Below, piece by piece: positions 9,226-16,950 of a DNA stretch of 47,963 nt. Origin of the DNA: a virus; the IMG/VR virus record IMGVR_UViG_3300043446_001867, positions 1 to 47,963 of that record, one strand, 5' to 3'. Below the pieces are notes generated by a model. That model did no database searches. It was not told the origin of the DNA and saw only the letters and a program-made list of their open reading frames with translations. The number at the start of each line of letters is the position of its first letter. Positions within the stretch are counted from its first letter, which is position 1. The position numbers and the translations under genes were made by a program.

Positions 9226-10839
9226 TTATGCTAAAAGTGTTCCGATAACAGCAACTGTTGAGTTGTTGTTGGCGGTAGTGACACGAAGACGAACATCATT
9301 GCCAGAAACATCTGCTGAAACTGATCCAAGAGAACCGTTTGTTCCAACCATTGCGTATTCTGTAATAGCGACATTATCTGAAGTGTCAAGTGTCAAGATA
9401 ACCTTGGATACATCTGTATGAGATCCATTAGCAATCTTAACAAGGAATTCAGCAGAACGATAGTCTGCCTTCAACCATGAAATTGCGTTGTTTGTGCTTG
9501 CTGTAGCGATAGAAGCGGTTGCTGCTACCTGCTTTGCAATTGAATTAAGTTCAACTGCTGTAAAGTTAGGAACAACTGCTTCAAGAGCATCTACTGCACG
9601 AGCATTTGTGAAGTAAAGATGGTTTGTTCCTTCTGCAAGGTCATCTGTGTCAGAATCTGCAACACCGTTTTCTGCGGTAATTGTAAGATTATTTGATCCA
9701 TCTTTTGTAATTACAATGTTAGTCTTTGTTGCATTTGCAAGAAGCGTTGCTGCTTCTGCCTTTGCACGAGCATCAGTGTAATAAAGGTTTGTACCTTCTG
9801 CAACATTTGATGTTGTAAGGTTATCAATACGAGTATTTGTTGCATCATCAAGACCATCAGCATATAACTGTGCTGCTGTCTGTGCTGCTGCTGCAGAACC
9901 TGCTGAATCATAATTGATTGCAAGTCCATCAGCATAATCTTCTGCTGCAGACTGAGCATTGTTTGCTGCAGTTGTAGCAAATGATTGTGCATTTGACTGT
10001 GCTGTTGAAGCATAGCCTTGTGCTGCTGTATCTACTGCTGAAATTTCTCCGTCTACATAAGTAGTATCAGCCTTTGTTGCAACCAAGTTAGCAACATCTG
10101 TTGCATAGTTTGGATTATCAGCAATTGCTGCTGCTAACTCATTAAGAGTATTAAGTAATTCTGGTGCTGAATCTACAAGCGCTGAAACTTTACCATCTGT
10201 GTATGTATTTGCATCTGCAAGAGCATCTGCTGCTGCACCAAGTGCATCATATGTGCCAGCGAGATTAAGTGCTGTAATAGCATTGTCTGTGTAAGTATTT
10301 GCGTCTGTTTCTGCGTCTGCAATCTGTCCTTCAAGAGTTGTTACTGCTGAAGAAAGAGCATTTGATGCTGTAAGTTCTGCTGCTGCTTGAGCCGCATTTG
10401 CCTTTGTAGTTGCATCTGATGATGCTGCTGAAATTGCTTCAGACTTTGCTGTTGCAACCTCTGCATCTGTTGCAAAAGATCCATTTAATGTTGTAGAAAT
10501 TTGTACATTTTGTGTACCATTAAAATTAACTTGACCAGTTACATCACCAGTAAGTTCAATTGTGCGAGAAGTCTCAAGTGCTGTTGCTGTATCTGCATTA
10601 CCAGTTACATCACCAACGAGGTCTGCTGTTATTACTCCTGCAGCAAAGTTGCCTGAGCCATCACGCTTTACAACCTTGTTTGCTTCGTTTGCTGAGGTGG
10701 CTGTACCACCAATTAAATTGACGATATAGTTTTGATCGTCTGTCTTCTTTGTAAGAATGTCATAGTTGTTAACTGTGGCTGTTGTGCCTTCAACGATGAG
10801 ACCATTCTTTACTTTAAAGTCTTTGTTTACTGTTGCCAT
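9226..10839 (-). CDS. Alanine-rich tail fibre protein
   Basis: 537 aa. It opens with MATVNKDFKVKNGLIV, shared with the neighbouring short fibre. A VVKRDGSGNFAAG segment follows, then roughly 250 residues of Ala/Asp/Thr-rich helix (YTDGKVSAL, QAAAELTASNAL) likely to form a trimeric coiled coil. NLYYTDARAKAE and HLYFTNARAVDAL are recognisable cyanophage/T4-like fibre motifs. The last 100 residues form a module shared with the gene at 10.9-11.3 kb. AAGGAG precedes the ATG. Confidence 0.87.
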   Translation of the reverse strand: MATVNKDFKVKNGLIVEGTTATVNNYDILTKKTDDQNYIVNLIGGTATSANEANKVVKRDGSGNFAAGVITADLVGDVTGNADTATALETSRTIELTGDVTGQVNFNGTQNVQISTTLNGSFATDAEVATAKSEAISAASSDATTKANAAQAAAELTASNALSSAVTTLEGQIADAETDANTYTDNAITALNLAGTYDALGAAADALADANTYTDGKVSALVDSAPELLNTLNELAAAIADNPNYATDVANLVATKADTTYVDGEISAVDTAAQGYASTAQSNAQSFATTAANNAQSAAEDYADGLAINYDSAGSAAAAQTAAQLYADGLDDATNTRIDNLTTSNVAEGTNLYYTDARAKAEAATLLANATKTNIVITKDGSNNLTITAENGVADSDTDDLAEGTNHLYFTNARAVDALEAVVPNFTAVELNSIAKQVAATASIATASTNNAISWLKADYRSAEFLVKIANGSHTDVSKVILTLDTSDNVAITEYAMVGTNGSLGSVSADVSGNDVRLRVTTANNNSTVAVIGTLLA

Positions 10840-10855
10840 TTATTTATCTCCTTGT

Positions 10856-11302
10856 TTATGCCTTAAGTCCAATTCGTGCATAACGAACTGTGACTGGCTT
10901 AATCGCAGGATCTGGAGTAACCGTTAAGGATACTGTATTTCCAACCCTGGAGACGCTAACGGTGCCAATATTCCCATCATTGTCTATTGTGCCATACTCA
11001 GAGACATTCACATTTGTGCCGTCTACCAAGATGGTCAACTCTGTTGCATAGAATTTATTATCTCCCGCAGTTACTTTTGCGATAGAAACAATATACTTAA
11101 CCATACGCCATTCTGTGGCGTCAAAGTTATCAATTACTGTGGCATTTTCAATACCCGTAATTGTATTTTCATTATTACCCATTGAACCAAGGTCGGTTGA
11201 ACGGGCTGAGGCTGAATCAATTAAATCCTCATAATCTTGTTGCGTGGGGCGATCCCCAGTCTCAAACTTTGTCTTTAGATTAGGTATTGATATTTTTGCC
11301 AT
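10856..11302 (-). CDS. Small structural protein with fibre tip module
   Basis: 148 aa. Residues about 60-148 (ATEWRMVKYIVSI, then VSEYGTIDNDGNIGT and VTPDPAIKPVTVRYARI) parallel the C-terminal module of the fibre gene downstream, and resemble virion proteins of T4-like cyanophages. The ATG sits exactly 6 nt after TATAAT and also has AAAGGAG further up, so both leaderless and SD-led translation are possible. Probably a tail-tip or baseplate component. Confidence 0.72.
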   Translation of the reverse strand: MAKISIPNLKTKFETGDRPTQQDYEDLIDSASARSTDLGSMGNNENTITGIENATVIDNFDATEWRMVKYIVSIAKVTAGDNKFYATELTILVDGTNVNVSEYGTIDNDGNIGTVSVSRVGNTVSLTVTPDPAIKPVTVRYARIGLKA

Positions 11303-11325
11303 GATGGTATTATAACTCCTTTTTA

Positions 11326-11574
11326 TTATAGAATATAATTACTATATCCAATAATTTGAAGCGGTATTGGGGGTGGATTATTTTTTGAATACCCAAACAC
11401 GCTAACATTGATAAACTGTACACGAAAAGGTAAAACTTCTTCAATTCTTGCTTTTGGTTGTATATGATCTATTCTGATATATCTTTTATCAAGTTCTTTA
11501 ATTTGTGCATGTGCTTTTTTATGAGTTGTATTAAAAACTTCTTGATTTACTGGGATTAAATTATAATTGCTCAT
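11326..11574 (-). CDS. Hypothetical structural-operon protein (82 aa)
   Basis: The start overlaps the stop of the gene upstream (ATGA), which supports translation. I do not recognise the family. The sequence is mixed polar and beta-prone (VLPFRVQFINVSVFGYS) with no signal peptide or membrane segment. Position between a beta-sandwich baseplate-like protein and a fibre tip protein suggests a virion role. Confidence 0.65.
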   Translation of the reverse strand: MSNYNLIPVNQEVFNTTHKKAHAQIKELDKRYIRIDHIQPKARIEEVLPFRVQFINVSVFGYSKNNPPPIPLQIIGYSNYIL

Positions 11575-11960
11575 TGCGTAACATCTTCAAGGATAACCAT
11601 TGATCCTTTGGCTACCGTCCAGACTCTTCCCTCAGACAAAAGTTCTGTGAGTTGAATGTCAAAGATATCTCCTGTCTCTAAAAGTTCTGATTGTGAAGAT
11701 GTTAAGTTAACTGTAAATGTTCCTTCTGAGTCTTGAAATTCAATTGGTTCTGGTGATAATGAAACTATAACTTGACTAGTAGATGGACGATAAATGTCCA
11801 TTGCAATTTCCCAATCATTTAAATATAGTGGCTCTCTTGCATCGTTTGTTACATAAACTCTAAATGCTGCAGAGTCTCCTCTAACTACCGTCCAACGAAC
11901 TTCTGGTGGAGCAGAACCTAAAGCATATGAGTCTGTGGGTTGATTTCGGAAGGTAGCCAT
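11571..11960 (-). CDS. LtfC-like beta-sandwich baseplate protein
   Basis: 129 aa. The core VRWTVVRGDSAAFRVYV is the same pattern as IQWRVIRGDTGTLRVEF in the gene ending at 18378 and YKGDTYQFRVYP in the gene at 16.5-16.9 kb; all three end with a WTxxxGxxxVxxDVT-type strand. This is the small Ig-like fold found beside actinophage fibres (LtfC/Gp6-type), inferred by eye. TGATATAAT lies exactly 6 nt before the ATG, so the mRNA is probably leaderless. Confidence 0.7.
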   Translation of the reverse strand: MATFRNQPTDSYALGSAPPEVRWTVVRGDSAAFRVYVTNDAREPLYLNDWEIAMDIYRPSTSQVIVSLSPEPIEFQDSEGTFTVNLTSSQSELLETGDIFDIQLTELLSEGRVWTVAKGSMVILEDVTQ

Positions 11961-11978
11961 ATGTCGATTATATCATAT

Positions 11979-12536
11979 TTAGGCTAATCCAGCCTTTAAT
12001 GCTCCCCATGTTCCATTACCTTTTGCTTGAACAACTATAACTCCATTACTCGTTGCTGCTAAAGCAACTACACCAATTGCTCCACCATTTACAGTAGTAG
12101 ATAGTCCACCACCAGAAGTTGGATATAAAAGATCTCCTGCTTGAAAAGATGATGTATTTATATTTTGTCCAGAAAGGACTCCAGAAACAACAACTTCTCC
12201 AGTTCCTCCATTTGCATTTATTTGTTCTTTTGTTAATCCTAAAAATGGATAATTATCAGATAACTCTGAGGTAAAAGGTTTAATAACTGTTCTTCCATTA
12301 TTTTGACCTCTTTCTTGATTTAAATCAGGATCAAACCATGTTGCAGCATAAACTGGTTTTCCAGCAGAAATATTATTTGATGTTTTATTAATAACCTTTA
12401 TTCTAACATTAGATGCGTCTAAAGATTGTAATGCTGTATCAACAGAATCTGCTAACTTTTTAATATCATTATGAACATTTACAGAATCTGTTGCTTCTGG
12501 AAATTTTAAATTATAATTATCTGTTGTATCTGCCAT
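11979..12536 (-). CDS. Structural/decoration-like protein
   Basis: 185 aa. The first 45 residues (NYNLKFPEATDSVNVHNDIK) resemble a fibre-attachment helix. The remainder is a beta-rich domain with ISAGKPVYA, GEVVVSGVLSGQ, FQAGDLLYP and GVVALAATSNGVIVVQAKG, the pattern of small phage decoration or fibre tip domains. A TGATATAAT box lies 8 nt before the ATG and there is no obvious Shine-Dalgarno. It is the gene nearest the divergent muramidase. Confidence 0.68.
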   Translation of the reverse strand: MADTTDNYNLKFPEATDSVNVHNDIKKLADSVDTALQSLDASNVRIKVINKTSNNISAGKPVYAATWFDPDLNQERGQNNGRTVIKPFTSELSDNYPFLGLTKEQINANGGTGEVVVSGVLSGQNINTSSFQAGDLLYPTSGGGLSTTVNGGAIGVVALAATSNGVIVVQAKGNGTWGALKAGLA

Positions 12537-12557
12537 AGACAGTAATTATATCATTAT

Positions 12558-12587
12558 TTGACTACCTTGACTAAATTGTGTTATACT
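12558..12587 (+). promoter_or_regulatory. Sigma70-type promoter for the muramidase gene
   Basis: TTGACT (12558-12563), 18-nt spacer, TATACT (12582-12587). Predicted start is near 12594, immediately before the 5' hairpin. It fires opposite to the surrounding tail operon. Confidence 0.7.
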
Positions 12588-12598
12588 TAGAAGTAATA

Positions 12599-12620
12599 TG
12601 ACACCCTTAAAAAGGTGTCA
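12599..12620 (+). promoter_or_regulatory. 5' UTR hairpin before the muramidase gene
   Basis: Perfect 7-bp stem TGACACC/GGTGTCA with an 8-nt A-rich loop, at the very 5' end of the predicted mRNA and 10 nt before the AAGGAGG ribosome-binding site. Without a U-tract it looks more like an mRNA-stabilising hairpin than a terminator. Confidence 0.6.
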
Positions 12621-12642
12621 TTCCGTTTCTAAGGAGGAAACT

Positions 12643-13203
12643 ATGATTAACTTTATGAATAATAATAGGAATATCATTGGAACACTCAGCATATTGGTGA
12701 TGTTTTCCGTTTGGTCAAACATTGCCAATGCTTCTGAAAACCGATTAGATAGTAAAACTATCACGCTTGAAGAGACTATTGAGGCCACGGAAGTGGCCAA
12801 AAGTGTTTCTAAGGCTAAAGAAGATCAGTTAGAAAAATATAAAAATGCTACATCTCTATCTGATAAAGATCTTAAAAATCTATTAAAATTAGTAGGATTT
12901 GAAGGTCAAAATCTTAAGGAGGCTTGGGCTATTGCTAAGAGAGAAAGTAATGGTCGACCATTTGCATTCAATGGAAATACTGAAACTGGAGACAGTTCAT
13001 ATGGTATTTTTCAAATAAACATGCTTGGAATGCTTGGTCCAGATCGTCGTAAAAAGTATGATTTAGATCACAATGCTGACTTATTTAATCCAGTTGTAAA
13101 TGCACAAATTGCCTATAAAATGACAAATGGCGGAGAAGACTGGAGTTCTTGGAAAGGATTAACTCCAAAAGCAAAAGAATGGTTAGGCAAATTTCCTAAT
13201 TAA
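12643..13203 (+). CDS. Exported lytic transglycosylase/muramidase
   Basis: 186 aa from ATG 12643, chosen over an upstream ATG because AAGGAGG is ideally placed. Residues 1-30 form a signal peptide or N-terminal anchor (hydrophobic 10-28, ANA then SE at the likely cleavage site). Residues 75-186 are a soluble lytic transglycosylase-like fold: catalytic E101 in AKRESNGRP, then SSYGIFQIN at 118-126 and NAQIAYKM at 153-160. It cleaves peptidoglycan glycan strands. It sits alone on the plus strand within the tail operon, with its own promoter, which suits a lysis gene; secretion via the signal would bypass a holin. A virion-associated role is less likely. Confidence 0.85.
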   Translation: MINFMNNNRNIIGTLSILVMFSVWSNIANASENRLDSKTITLEETIEATEVAKSVSKAKEDQLEKYKNATSLSDKDLKNLLKLVGFEGQNLKEAWAIAKRESNGRPFAFNGNTETGDSSYGIFQINMLGMLGPDRRKKYDLDHNADLFNPVVNAQIAYKMTNGGEDWSSWKGLTPKAKEWLGKFPN

Positions 13204-13208
13204 ATAGT

Positions 13209-14261
13209 TTAGCCCCAGGGTGCAAAGTTAAAACTAGCCTCTGGGGTAAAACTAAAAGTGGCCTCTGGTGTAAAACTAAAGACACCAAATGCTGGAGTAA
13301 AACTAAAGACACCAAATGCTGGTGTAAAACTAAAGACACTAAATGCTGGTGTAAAACTAAAGACACTAAATGCTGGTGTAAAACTAAAGACGGCAAATGT
13401 TGGCATAAAGTTAAACGATGGCTCTGGTGTAAAACTAAATACGCTAAATGCTGGAGTAAATGAAAACACAGAAAATGCCTGTGGAGTAAAACTAAACACT
13501 CCGAACGTTGGCATAAAGTTAAATGATGGTTCTGGTGTAAAACTAAAGACTGCAAATGCTGGAGTAAAACTAAACACTCCGAACGTTGGCATAAAGTTAA
13601 ATGATGGTTCTGGTGTAAATGTAAATACGCTAAATCCTGGAGTAAAACTAAAGACAGCAAATGTTGGCATAAAGTTGAAGGCTGGAGTGCCACAAACCTC
13701 AACATTTACATCGTCCATAGTTTCTGTTTGAGTTTCAGTTCCAGCAATACAGTTTCCTGATACTAATGTATATATTGTTCTTGTTCTTGTTCTTGTATAT
13801 GTTCTATGTTGTCTTCTATATCCATCTGCTTCACATTCACCCCATGGACCCCATGGGCCTATGTCCCAAGCAGACCACTCTGACCATGCTCCTGGCTGAG
13901 GACACTCTATCGGTCCTGGTGTAAAAGAAAATACTCCAAATGGAGAAAAACCAAAAACAGCAAATGGAGAAAAACCAAAAACACCAAATGGAGAAAAACC
14001 AAAAACACCAAATGGAGAAAAAGAAAATGAGTGAAGTTTATAGTTAACAGTACTTTCGTAATCTAATAATGTATTTGCTGCAACATCTTGTGATTTAACT
14101 AATCCAGTTAAAGATTCATTATCTTGAACCTCTTCTATTTCTGTTCCATAATTAAATCCTGCATTCTGCAATGATTGTCTTGCTTGATTTTTTGTTAATC
14201 CAAGTAGGTTGGGTACTGATCCCATACCTTTTGCTAAAAATGTCCATAATGAATTTAGCAT
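13209..14261 (-). CDS. Fibre protein: PASTA + TSP1-like + aromatic octapeptide repeats
   Basis: 350 aa mosaic. Residues 16-78 fit a PASTA domain (VPNLLGLTKNQARQSLQNAG, then a terminal beta strand), a fold known to bind peptidoglycan or muropeptides. Residues 79-116 are FGFSPFGV octapeptides like those at 5.1 kb. Residues 117-190 (WSEWSAW, GPWGPWGEC, TRTRTRT, four Cys) resemble a thrombospondin type-1 repeat. Residues 193-350 are about 18 further units of the form AFxVFSFTP interspersed with FNFMPTF, ending FNFAPWG. Role: adhesin for an actinobacterial wall, inferred from PASTA and location. Confidence 0.78.
   Translation of the reverse strand: MLNSLWTFLAKGMGSVPNLLGLTKNQARQSLQNAGFNYGTEIEEVQDNESLTGLVKSQDVAANTLLDYESTVNYKLHSFSFSPFGVFGFSPFGVFGFSPFAVFGFSPFGVFSFTPGPIECPQPGAWSEWSAWDIGPWGPWGECEADGYRRQHRTYTRTRTRTIYTLVSGNCIAGTETQTETMDDVNVEVCGTPAFNFMPTFAVFSFTPGFSVFTFTPEPSFNFMPTFGVFSFTPAFAVFSFTPEPSFNFMPTFGVFSFTPQAFSVFSFTPAFSVFSFTPEPSFNFMPTFAVFSFTPAFSVFSFTPAFSVFSFTPAFGVFSFTPAFGVFSFTPEATFSFTPEASFNFAPWG
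13212..13685 (-). repeat. Coding tandem repeats, FSFTP type
   Basis: 24-27-bp units encode xAFxVFSFTP, with an FNFMPTF variant recurring about every third or fourth unit, implying duplication of larger blocks as well as single units. Confidence 0.88.
13914..14027 (-). repeat. Coding tandem repeats, FGFSP type
   Basis: Four to five 24-bp units encode FGFSPFGV-like octapeptides, nearly the same peptide unit as at 5122-5400 but with different codons, so the two loci share protein sequence more than DNA sequence. Confidence 0.85.
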
Positions 14262-14268
14262 TGGACAC

Positions 14269-14901
14269 CTACGCCGTCAAATCGCCAAGTAAGACCCAAG
14301 TATCGGTAGCATACTTAATTAAGGTTGCACCAGAATACCTTGCAGCAATTTTTTTATTTGAATTTTTACTATTAATTATAACTGCTACTGTTGCTCCACT
14401 AAAAGTAACATTGCCTGAACCAACTCTAATTATGTCTATTCTTTGACCAATTTCAAATGGCACAGATGAATTTAAAGGAACTGTAATTGTTGTATCTGAG
14501 CCAGAATTAATTGTTACTGTTTTTCCAGCATCTCCTAAAACAAGTGTATAGTTAGCAGTTTTTTCATTAAAAACAACACTATCCAATAACCCAACCCATT
14601 TGGTTCCATTATAATATTGAACCTGACTTATATCTGTACCACTATTAGTTTGCTCTACAAAACATACGGTACCTTCTGTTGGTGAAGTTATTGCAGCATC
14701 TCTAGCATTTGGATTTTGAAATATGTTAACTCCACCTTTTGCCTTAATAACATCATTAACTGTTACTGTAGAACCAAAAGTATGAGCCTGTGTCCATGTA
14801 TATGGAACATTGGTATTTGCAACACCAGCAATAGCGTACCATAAATTACTTCCTTCATCATACATATATGCTACTTTGCTTTGCGACGCTAGATTTGCCA
14901 T
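14269..14901 (-). CDS. Fibre protein with shared C-terminal tip module
   Basis: 210 aa from ATG 14901, chosen because GGAGG is well placed and the upstream stop is 1 nt away; a longer reading would overlap the neighbour. Residues 5-45 (YMYDEGSNLWYAIAG) begin like fibre head domains. The C-terminal 100 residues (YTLVLGDAGKTVTI, ARYSGATLIKYATDTWVLLG) parallel the end of the 772-aa fibre. This shared tip suggests paralogous receptor-binding or trimerisation modules. Confidence 0.78.
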   Translation of the reverse strand: MANLASQSKVAYMYDEGSNLWYAIAGVANTNVPYTWTQAHTFGSTVTVNDVIKAKGGVNIFQNPNARDAAITSPTEGTVCFVEQTNSGTDISQVQYYNGTKWVGLLDSVVFNEKTANYTLVLGDAGKTVTINSGSDTTITVPLNSSVPFEIGQRIDIIRVGSGNVTFSGATVAVIINSKNSNKKIAARYSGATLIKYATDTWVLLGDLTA

Positions 14902-14902
14902 A

Positions 14903-15952
14903 TTAGATTTCCTCCACAATAAAAGTATCTGATGTTTCGCCAAATCTTTGTGTTATGACATTTGCAAGGTATCCAGAGGGAGTAATATTAATTAATCTAT
15001 AAGTAATAATATCTCCAGTTGTAGCATTATGAGTGTCTAGCCATTCAAAATGCGAACTTACTAATTCTTTAGATATTAACCCAACATTTATAGTTGAGTA
15101 TGATCCAGAATTAATCTTTCTCTGTAATCCAATAAATGCTTCAATATTTGTATCTGTTGTTGGTCTACAGACACCAGTAAATGTAATTTTTGTTTTTGTT
15201 GACGATGCACTCTTTGTTATTGCTAACTCAATATCATCAGAATCAATTGTCTTTAATGTTCCATTTTCATTAACACCATTTAATTGTATTCCAGTTAAAC
15301 TTGTATCTGAGTAATTTCCAAAATACATAGAAGATATATTTTTATTTGTTTCATAGTCTAAATCAGTCCAAGAAATTCCTAAAGGTGCACTCGAATCTGC
15401 AGTTAAAACTTTTCCAGTGCTTCCTACTGGTAAAATTTGAGTAATTCCTTGATCAAAACCAACAATTAAATCACCTTTGGCATCAGTATATGTTCCTACT
15501 TTAACAAAATCAGAAGAATCATAGACATATATATCTTTACTATCAGAGTCTTTATCTATCCAGACTATTCCGTTTGTTAGGTTGGTTGTTGGTTCTTCAT
15601 TTTGATAAAGAGCAATTCCATAAGTTGACTGAACTGCTGCGCCAGTAGAGTCTGATGCCATAACAATATATCCGTCAGTTGGAGATGAAATTGCTTGTAT
15701 TTGATTTATAGTTAAATAATCAGAACCAATTCCTCGATTATCTACTCTATCTACATCTTCTCTTAAATCTTGTAAATGTCTGGCTAACCCATCATTGTTT
15801 GCTAAATCTGTTTTTTGATCACCAATCGGGGCTGTAGTATCAAAATTATAGTCTCCATACAGGAATAACTTAAGTGCCGCTTGTATATCAGCCTTATCTT
15901 CATATCCTGGTTGCTTTACATTCCATATGCCACCAATGTCTTCTGCTGCCAC
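14903..15952 (-). CDS. Tail fibre/structural protein (349 aa)
   Basis: The start is GTG at 15952 with AAGGGGG upstream. TGGTATAAT lies further up. The N-terminal 65 residues (IGGIWNVKQPGYEDKADIQ, DLREDVDRVDNR) look like a helical attachment segment. The middle carries GDLIVGFDQGITQILPVGSTG and GKVLTADSSAPLGISW, a well-known fibre shaft repeat. The C-terminal half is a beta-rich head domain without a family I recognise. Confidence 0.75.
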   Translation of the reverse strand: MAAEDIGGIWNVKQPGYEDKADIQAALKLFLYGDYNFDTTAPIGDQKTDLANNDGLARHLQDLREDVDRVDNRGIGSDYLTINQIQAISSPTDGYIVMASDSTGAAVQSTYGIALYQNEEPTTNLTNGIVWIDKDSDSKDIYVYDSSDFVKVGTYTDAKGDLIVGFDQGITQILPVGSTGKVLTADSSAPLGISWTDLDYETNKNISSMYFGNYSDTSLTGIQLNGVNENGTLKTIDSDDIELAITKSASSTKTKITFTGVCRPTTDTNIEAFIGLQRKINSGSYSTINVGLISKELVSSHFEWLDTHNATTGDIITYRLINITPSGYLANVITQRFGETSDTFIVEEI

Positions 15953-15969
15953 TTAAATCACCCCCTTGA

Positions 15970-16536
15970 TTATACCACCGAAATGTGCAGGTGGGCTGTT
16001 CTTGACTCTGTAATATCTACCCAAGAACTTCCATCAAACTCCTTTGCATAAAAGGTAATTTTTAAATCATCTGACCCACCATCATTTACAATTTCGGTTT
16101 TTATTGAATTTGCAATTGCTCTACCTGAAGATGTTGCCAATGTTGCCTGTACTGAAAAGTTTGCACTTGTAAGATTTCCTACATAAGATGGATCTTTAAT
16201 AAAACTTAATGGTATTCTGCAATAATTTTGTGTTGGAAAAGATATTTCTTGTAATGTGCTATAAGTGTTTGGAATCAGTCTGTTAAGTGTTTGCCATTGC
16301 GGAGTACTGCTTCCTAAACCATAGGTGTACTGGTAAAGCATTAAATATTCATTTTCTGGACTATTCTTTTTTAAGTTTATATATAAATCAAATACTCTTG
16401 GATCTTGCCCAATATCTACAGAGTCTGGATTTCCATTACCAACAAAAATTAAACTACCACGATCTCCTTTATCTCCAAAATCTACCTCTACATTAACTGT
16501 ATCTGGACCACCCAAAACCAATACGTCATCTGTCAT
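15970..16536 (-). CDS. Hypothetical structural protein (188 aa)
   Basis: The start overlaps the upstream stop as TAATG. The N-terminus contains VEVDFGDKGDRGSLIFVGNG, a short collagen-like Gly-x-y trace followed by a beta-rich domain. The C-terminus ends HISVV, echoing IYVSVV at the end of the collagen-like protein at 17 kb, so the two may share a C-terminal fold. Function unknown; context says virion. Confidence 0.68.
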   Translation of the reverse strand: MTDDVLVLGGPDTVNVEVDFGDKGDRGSLIFVGNGNPDSVDIGQDPRVFDLYINLKKNSPENEYLMLYQYTYGLGSSTPQWQTLNRLIPNTYSTLQEISFPTQNYCRIPLSFIKDPSYVGNLTSANFSVQATLATSSGRAIANSIKTEIVNDGGSDDLKITFYAKEFDGSSWVDITESRTAHLHISVV

Positions 16537-16934
16537 TATTTATCTGCTACCTGTTCTGTAACATTAATTGTTCCAGTTAATAAAGTTAATACTTGTGGAT
16601 AATCTACTCCTGGTTTTCTTACCTGAACGTCATAAACATAATCTTTTGATGCATCCATAGTTAATCCATCTTCTGGTCTAATTGTGCACAAAACATAATC
16701 TCCTTCATCAGAAATTTCTGCTAAACATTTATGCCATCCTGGAGCAGAACTTCCGCCTCGTGATTGTGCAAATGCAAAAATGACTCCTTCTACCTCTCCA
16801 GTAGTTAATGGGTCATCTTCTAAGTTATAAGATGTTAATGGAAATGGCAAGCCGTCTGGCTTTTTAGGGTATACACGAAATTGATAGGTGTCACCTTTGT
16901 AGTAATTTATGTTATATGTTCCTGGAAATGCCAT
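16536..16934 (-). CDS. LtfC-like beta-sandwich baseplate protein
   Basis: 132 aa from ATG 16934, preceded by GAGGAGG; an upstream ATG would overlap the previous gene by 17 nt and lacks a ribosome-binding site. YYKGDTYQFRVYPKK, then YVYDVQVRKPG and LLTGTINVTEQV give the same strand order as the proteins at 11.6-12.0 and 18.4-18.8 kb. TGGTATAAT lies just upstream of the ribosome-binding site. Confidence 0.72.
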   Translation of the reverse strand: MAFPGTYNINYYKGDTYQFRVYPKKPDGLPFPLTSYNLEDDPLTTGEVEGVIFAFAQSRGGSSAPGWHKCLAEISDEGDYVLCTIRPEDGLTMDASKDYVYDVQVRKPGVDYPQVLTLLTGTINVTEQVADK

Positions 16935-16950
16935 AGTTCCTCCTCGTAAA

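Noticed and set aside
9711-10013. Gln-rich minus-strand frame within the Ala-rich fibre gene
   Set aside because: It is a frame-shifted reading of the Ala/Asp repeats (GCT/GCA codons) with no independent start signal.
13258-13731. Plus-strand 157-codon frame with GVKLKTxNA repeats
   Set aside because: It is the antisense reading of the FSFTP repeats; no ribosome-binding site or promoter, and the minus-strand gene is coupled to its neighbours.
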